DNA of 8,694 bases. Origin: Pseudomonadota bacterium (GTDB lineage: Bacteria > Desulfobacterota > BSN033 > WVXP01 > G020346125). The notes beneath the pieces are model-generated. The model was given only the letters and a program-made list of their open reading frames with translations, did no database searches and was not told where the DNA came from. Both the position numbers and the translations under genes were made by a program. This document shows positions 6,997-8,694 of the stretch, piece by piece. Positions within the stretch are counted from its first letter, which is position 1, and each line of letters starts with the position of its first letter. Location: NCBI GenBank assembly GCA_030672465.1, contig DAOVGJ010000237.1, forward strand, positions 1 to 8,694, written 5' to 3'.

Positions 6997-7013
6997 TTGG
7001 TATGTATTTTGCG
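6997..7013 (+). promoter_or_regulatory. Sigma-54 (-24/-12) promoter of the small-peptide/radical SAM operon
   Basis: TTGGTATGTATTTTGCG contains the invariant GG (6999-7000) and GC (7011-7012) exactly 10 bp apart. It matches TTGG-A-G and TTGC of the TTGGCACGNNNNTTGCW consensus; the mismatches are at the two C positions of the -24 box and at the last W. The start would be near 7024, giving a leader of about 29 nt with a good Shine-Dalgarno before the ATG at 7053. It lies directly after an intrinsic terminator and downstream of a gene for a sigma-54 activator, which makes the assignment much more credible than the match alone. Confidence 0.7.
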
Positions 7014-7040
7014 AGATCCGATGGTATACGGACAAAAACA

Positions 7041-7047
7041 GAGAGGG
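7041..7047 (+). promoter_or_regulatory. Ribosome binding site that decides the small-peptide start
   Basis: GAGAGGG lies 5 bases before the ATG at 7053. The longer reading frame beginning at ATG 7002 would start between the -24 and -12 boxes of the sigma-54 promoter, upstream of the predicted transcript start, so it can be discounted. Confidence 0.65.
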
Positions 7048-7052
7048 CTACT

Positions 7053-7199
7053 ATGTGGCAGGCATGGATGAGCGGAATCTTAGGTGTTTGGTTGATAATC
7101 GCCTCATTCACCATCAGCGGAAATATCATGAACCAATTGATCGTGGGAGTGGCTGTAGCCGTCCTGGGGTTTTGGTCCGCTGTCAGGATTCAGATTTGA
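7053..7199 (+). CDS. Small SPW-repeat-like membrane protein, 48 aa
   Basis: The product begins MWQAWMSGILGVWLIIASF and has two hydrophobic helices (about residues 5-20 and 28-43) joined by a short polar turn (SGNIMNQ). It ends in a short basic tail (AVRIQI). The pattern W-x-x-W-x-x-G-I-L-G-x-W-L-I, then a second helix of the form IVGVAVAVLGF, resembles one SPW repeat, a two-helix unit found in small bacterial inner-membrane proteins of unknown function. It is the first gene after the sigma-54 promoter and lies 44 bp before the radical SAM gene, so the two are probably one transcript. It has no cysteine and no obvious leader/core peptide arrangement. A role as partner, anchor or substrate of the radical SAM enzyme is possible but not shown. 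Confidence 0.7.
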   Translation: MWQAWMSGILGVWLIIASFTISGNIMNQLIVGVAVAVLGFWSAVRIQI

Positions 7200-7229
7200 C
7201 CCATGGGGTAACGGGTATTATAACCTGAA

Positions 7230-7234
7230 AGGAG
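7230..7234 (+). promoter_or_regulatory. Ribosome binding site that decides the radical SAM start
   Basis: AGGAG, within a longer run AGGAGATGAT close to the anti-SD complement, touches the ATG at 7235 but lies 9 bases before the ATG at 7244. The later start is therefore preferred. Confidence 0.7.
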
Positions 7235-7243
7235 ATGATATCA

Positions 7244-8605
7244 ATGCAATTTGCCGAGCAGATTAAGGGCTTTACCGCAAGCCAGGCATCGAGGATGATC
7301 GTGGAAATGCTCCGCAGGATTTCCGATGAACGGTTGGTTCAAATGACCTATTTGGCCGAAAGGCTTACCAGCGATGAAGAGGTATTGGATGGGATACGGG
7401 GCATGCGGCACTTCTTACAGGATTCCTCCCACCCCACCATCCGCCTCTTTCGAAAAGTGTTGGATTATCTGCCACCGGAAAACAGGAAAACGATCTTTAA
7501 CACCCTGTTCAACCATGCCTGGTTCATCGGGGGAAAGAGGCGGGACAGATATGAGCGTGAGCGGGGTTTCAGGCCCCCTTTTCTCATGATCCTCAGCCCT
7601 ACCTGGCAGTGCAACCTCAAGTGTGCTGGATGCTTTGCGCTGGGGTATCAGAGGAATCCCGGGTTATCCAGGGATCTGGTGATGCGCATATTGGACGAAT
7701 GTGAGGAGTTGGGAATCTACTTCATCACCGTCTTGGGGGGGGAACCCTTCGTGTATCCCTACCTCTTCGATATGATGGAGGCCCATCCCAATATCTTCTG
7801 GAAGATCTACACCAATGGAACCCTGGTGGACAGGGAGAAGGCCCAGAGAATCGCCGAATTGGGCAATGCTGTGGTGATCGTCAGCATTGAGGGCTATGAG
7901 GAGGAGACGGACAGATGGCGGGGCAAGGGCGTTTTTCGGAAGATTATGGATGCCATGGATCATCTCAGGGAGGCCAGGGTATTATTCGGTGCCTCCGCCA
8001 CGGTGACCCGGCACAATGTGGAGACGGTTTCATCTGATAAGTTTATCGATATGCTGATCGACAAGGGGATTATTGCCCAGATGTACTTCCTCTATCTTCC
8101 CGTTAACGGGAAGGCCGATTTTTCCCTGATGGTGACGCCTGAGCAGCGAAACCACTTACGAAAGAGGGATATCGAGATTAGGCGAACGAGGCCCCTTTTC
8201 GTACTGGATTTTTGGAATGACGGCCCCCATGTGAGTGGGTGTATCGCTGCGGGGAGGCGGTATTTCCATGTCAACGCCAACGGAGATGTAGAACCATGCG
8301 TATATACGCACGTTGCCGTGGACAACATAAAGAATGTCAGCTTGGCCGAGGCCTTGGACAGCGAACTGTTTCGAAGCATCCGCAGAAGACAGCCCCATAA
8401 CGAGAATCACCTGAGGCCCTGTATGATCATCGATAATCCCCACGTCATGAGGGAGGTAATCCAGGAAAGCCATCCCTATTTTACCCACAACGGCGCCGAT
8501 GAGATCTATACCGAGCGAAAAGGTGAAATGGACCGATATGCCAAAACTTTTGGAAAACTGGCCGATGAGGTATGGGAAAAGGAATACGTACACCCTTGTA
8601 TGTAA
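7244..8605 (+). CDS. Radical SAM protein with SPASM-like cysteine-containing C-terminus
   Basis: The preferred start gives 453 residues. An N-terminal helical region (1-110) precedes the radical SAM core. The cluster motif is CNLKCAGC with Cys123, Cys127 and Cys130, binding the [4Fe-4S] that cleaves S-adenosylmethionine. GGEP (165-168) contacts SAM, and YTNGTLVD and VSIEGYEEETDRWRGKG are later core strands. The C-terminal part has Cys333 (GCIAAGRRYFHVNANG), Cys352 (EPCVYTH), Cys393 (RPCMIIDNP) and Cys452, the penultimate residue. This resembles the cysteine layout of SPASM/twitch domains and could hold an auxiliary cluster. I recognise this as a recurring bacterial family with no assigned reaction; SPASM-type relatives modify peptides or proteins. 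It is cytosolic, with no membrane helix. It is likely co-transcribed with the 48-aa membrane peptide from the sigma-54 promoter. No clear terminator follows in the remaining 89 bp. Confidence 0.9.
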   Translation: MQFAEQIKGFTASQASRMIVEMLRRISDERLVQMTYLAERLTSDEEVLDGIRGMRHFLQDSSHPTIRLFRKVLDYLPPENRKTIFNTLFNHAWFIGGKRRDRYERERGFRPPFLMILSPTWQCNLKCAGCFALGYQRNPGLSRDLVMRILDECEELGIYFITVLGGEPFVYPYLFDMMEAHPNIFWKIYTNGTLVDREKAQRIAELGNAVVIVSIEGYEEETDRWRGKGVFRKIMDAMDHLREARVLFGASATVTRHNVETVSSDKFIDMLIDKGIIAQMYFLYLPVNGKADFSLMVTPEQRNHLRKRDIEIRRTRPLFVLDFWNDGPHVSGCIAAGRRYFHVNANGDVEPCVYTHVAVDNIKNVSLAEALDSELFRSIRRRQPHNENHLRPCMIIDNPHVMREVIQESHPYFTHNGADEIYTERKGEMDRYAKTFGKLADEVWEKEYVHPCM

Positions 8606-8694
8606 TTGGTATTGGCAACGGATTTATAGATTGATGTCGAGAAAACCGCCTTTTGCCCCATGATTTGTTCAAAGAGCTCACCATTGATCCCCAT

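Noticed and set aside
7002..7052. Upstream extension of the small membrane ORF to ATG 7002
   Set aside because: The ATG lies between the -24 and -12 boxes of the sigma-54 promoter, the extra 17 residues are polar and unlike the SPW pattern, and a good Shine-Dalgarno supports 7053.
8506..8694. 62-codon minus-strand frame starting at the right edge
   Set aside because: It overlaps the 3' end of the radical SAM gene, has no visible upstream region, and its translation shows no recognised motif. The last 89 bp cannot be assigned.

Overview
The window looks like chromosomal DNA from a Gram-negative, sigma-54-using bacterium. A deltaproteobacterial (Desulfobacterota-type) origin is my best guess, inferred from gmhA (LPS heptose synthesis), an NtrC-family two-component pair, and a hypothetical protein of a type I associate with that group. 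No mobile element, tRNA, rRNA or CRISPR array is visible.

Layout. (1) Positions 2-406 (+) hold the C-terminal half of a TauE/SafE-family membrane permease cut by the window edge. (2) Positions 457-2911 (-) form a compact three-gene operon read right to left: gmhA (sedoheptulose-7-phosphate isomerase), a 315-aa conserved protein of uncertain function, and a patatin-like phospholipase. A TTGACA/TATAAT-type promoter lies almost directly on the gmhA start codon. (3) Positions 2912-3253 are the divergent intergenic region. It carries seven tandem copies of a degenerate 8-bp unit (GTNNTGCN) and a TTGACC-17-TAGGAT promoter for the rightward genes. (4) Positions 3254-6783 (+) encode a multi-pass membrane histidine kinase with GAF, HisKA and HATPase domains, followed by an NtrC-type sigma-54 activator (REC, AAA+ with intact GAFTGA, Fis-type HTH). 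The two are coupled at the junction. (5) Positions 6784-7052 are a regulatory region: a 23-bp perfect inverted repeat (ATTGCGAT-A7-ATCGCAAT), a strong intrinsic terminator, and then a GG-N10-GC sigma-54 promoter. (6) Positions 7053-8605 (+) hold a 48-aa SPW-repeat-like two-helix membrane peptide and a radical SAM protein with C-terminal cysteines that could bind an auxiliary cluster.

How the parts fit. Regions 4-6 read as one self-contained circuit: membrane sensor kinase -> sigma-54 activator -> enhancer palindrome about 140 bp upstream of a sigma-54 promoter -> small membrane peptide plus radical SAM enzyme. Neither the signal nor the reaction can be named from sequence, and this is the part of the window most likely to be an undescribed system. 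Several gene starts (kinase, regulator, small peptide, radical SAM) are moved downstream of the longest reading frame because the Shine-Dalgarno sequences only fit the later start codons.
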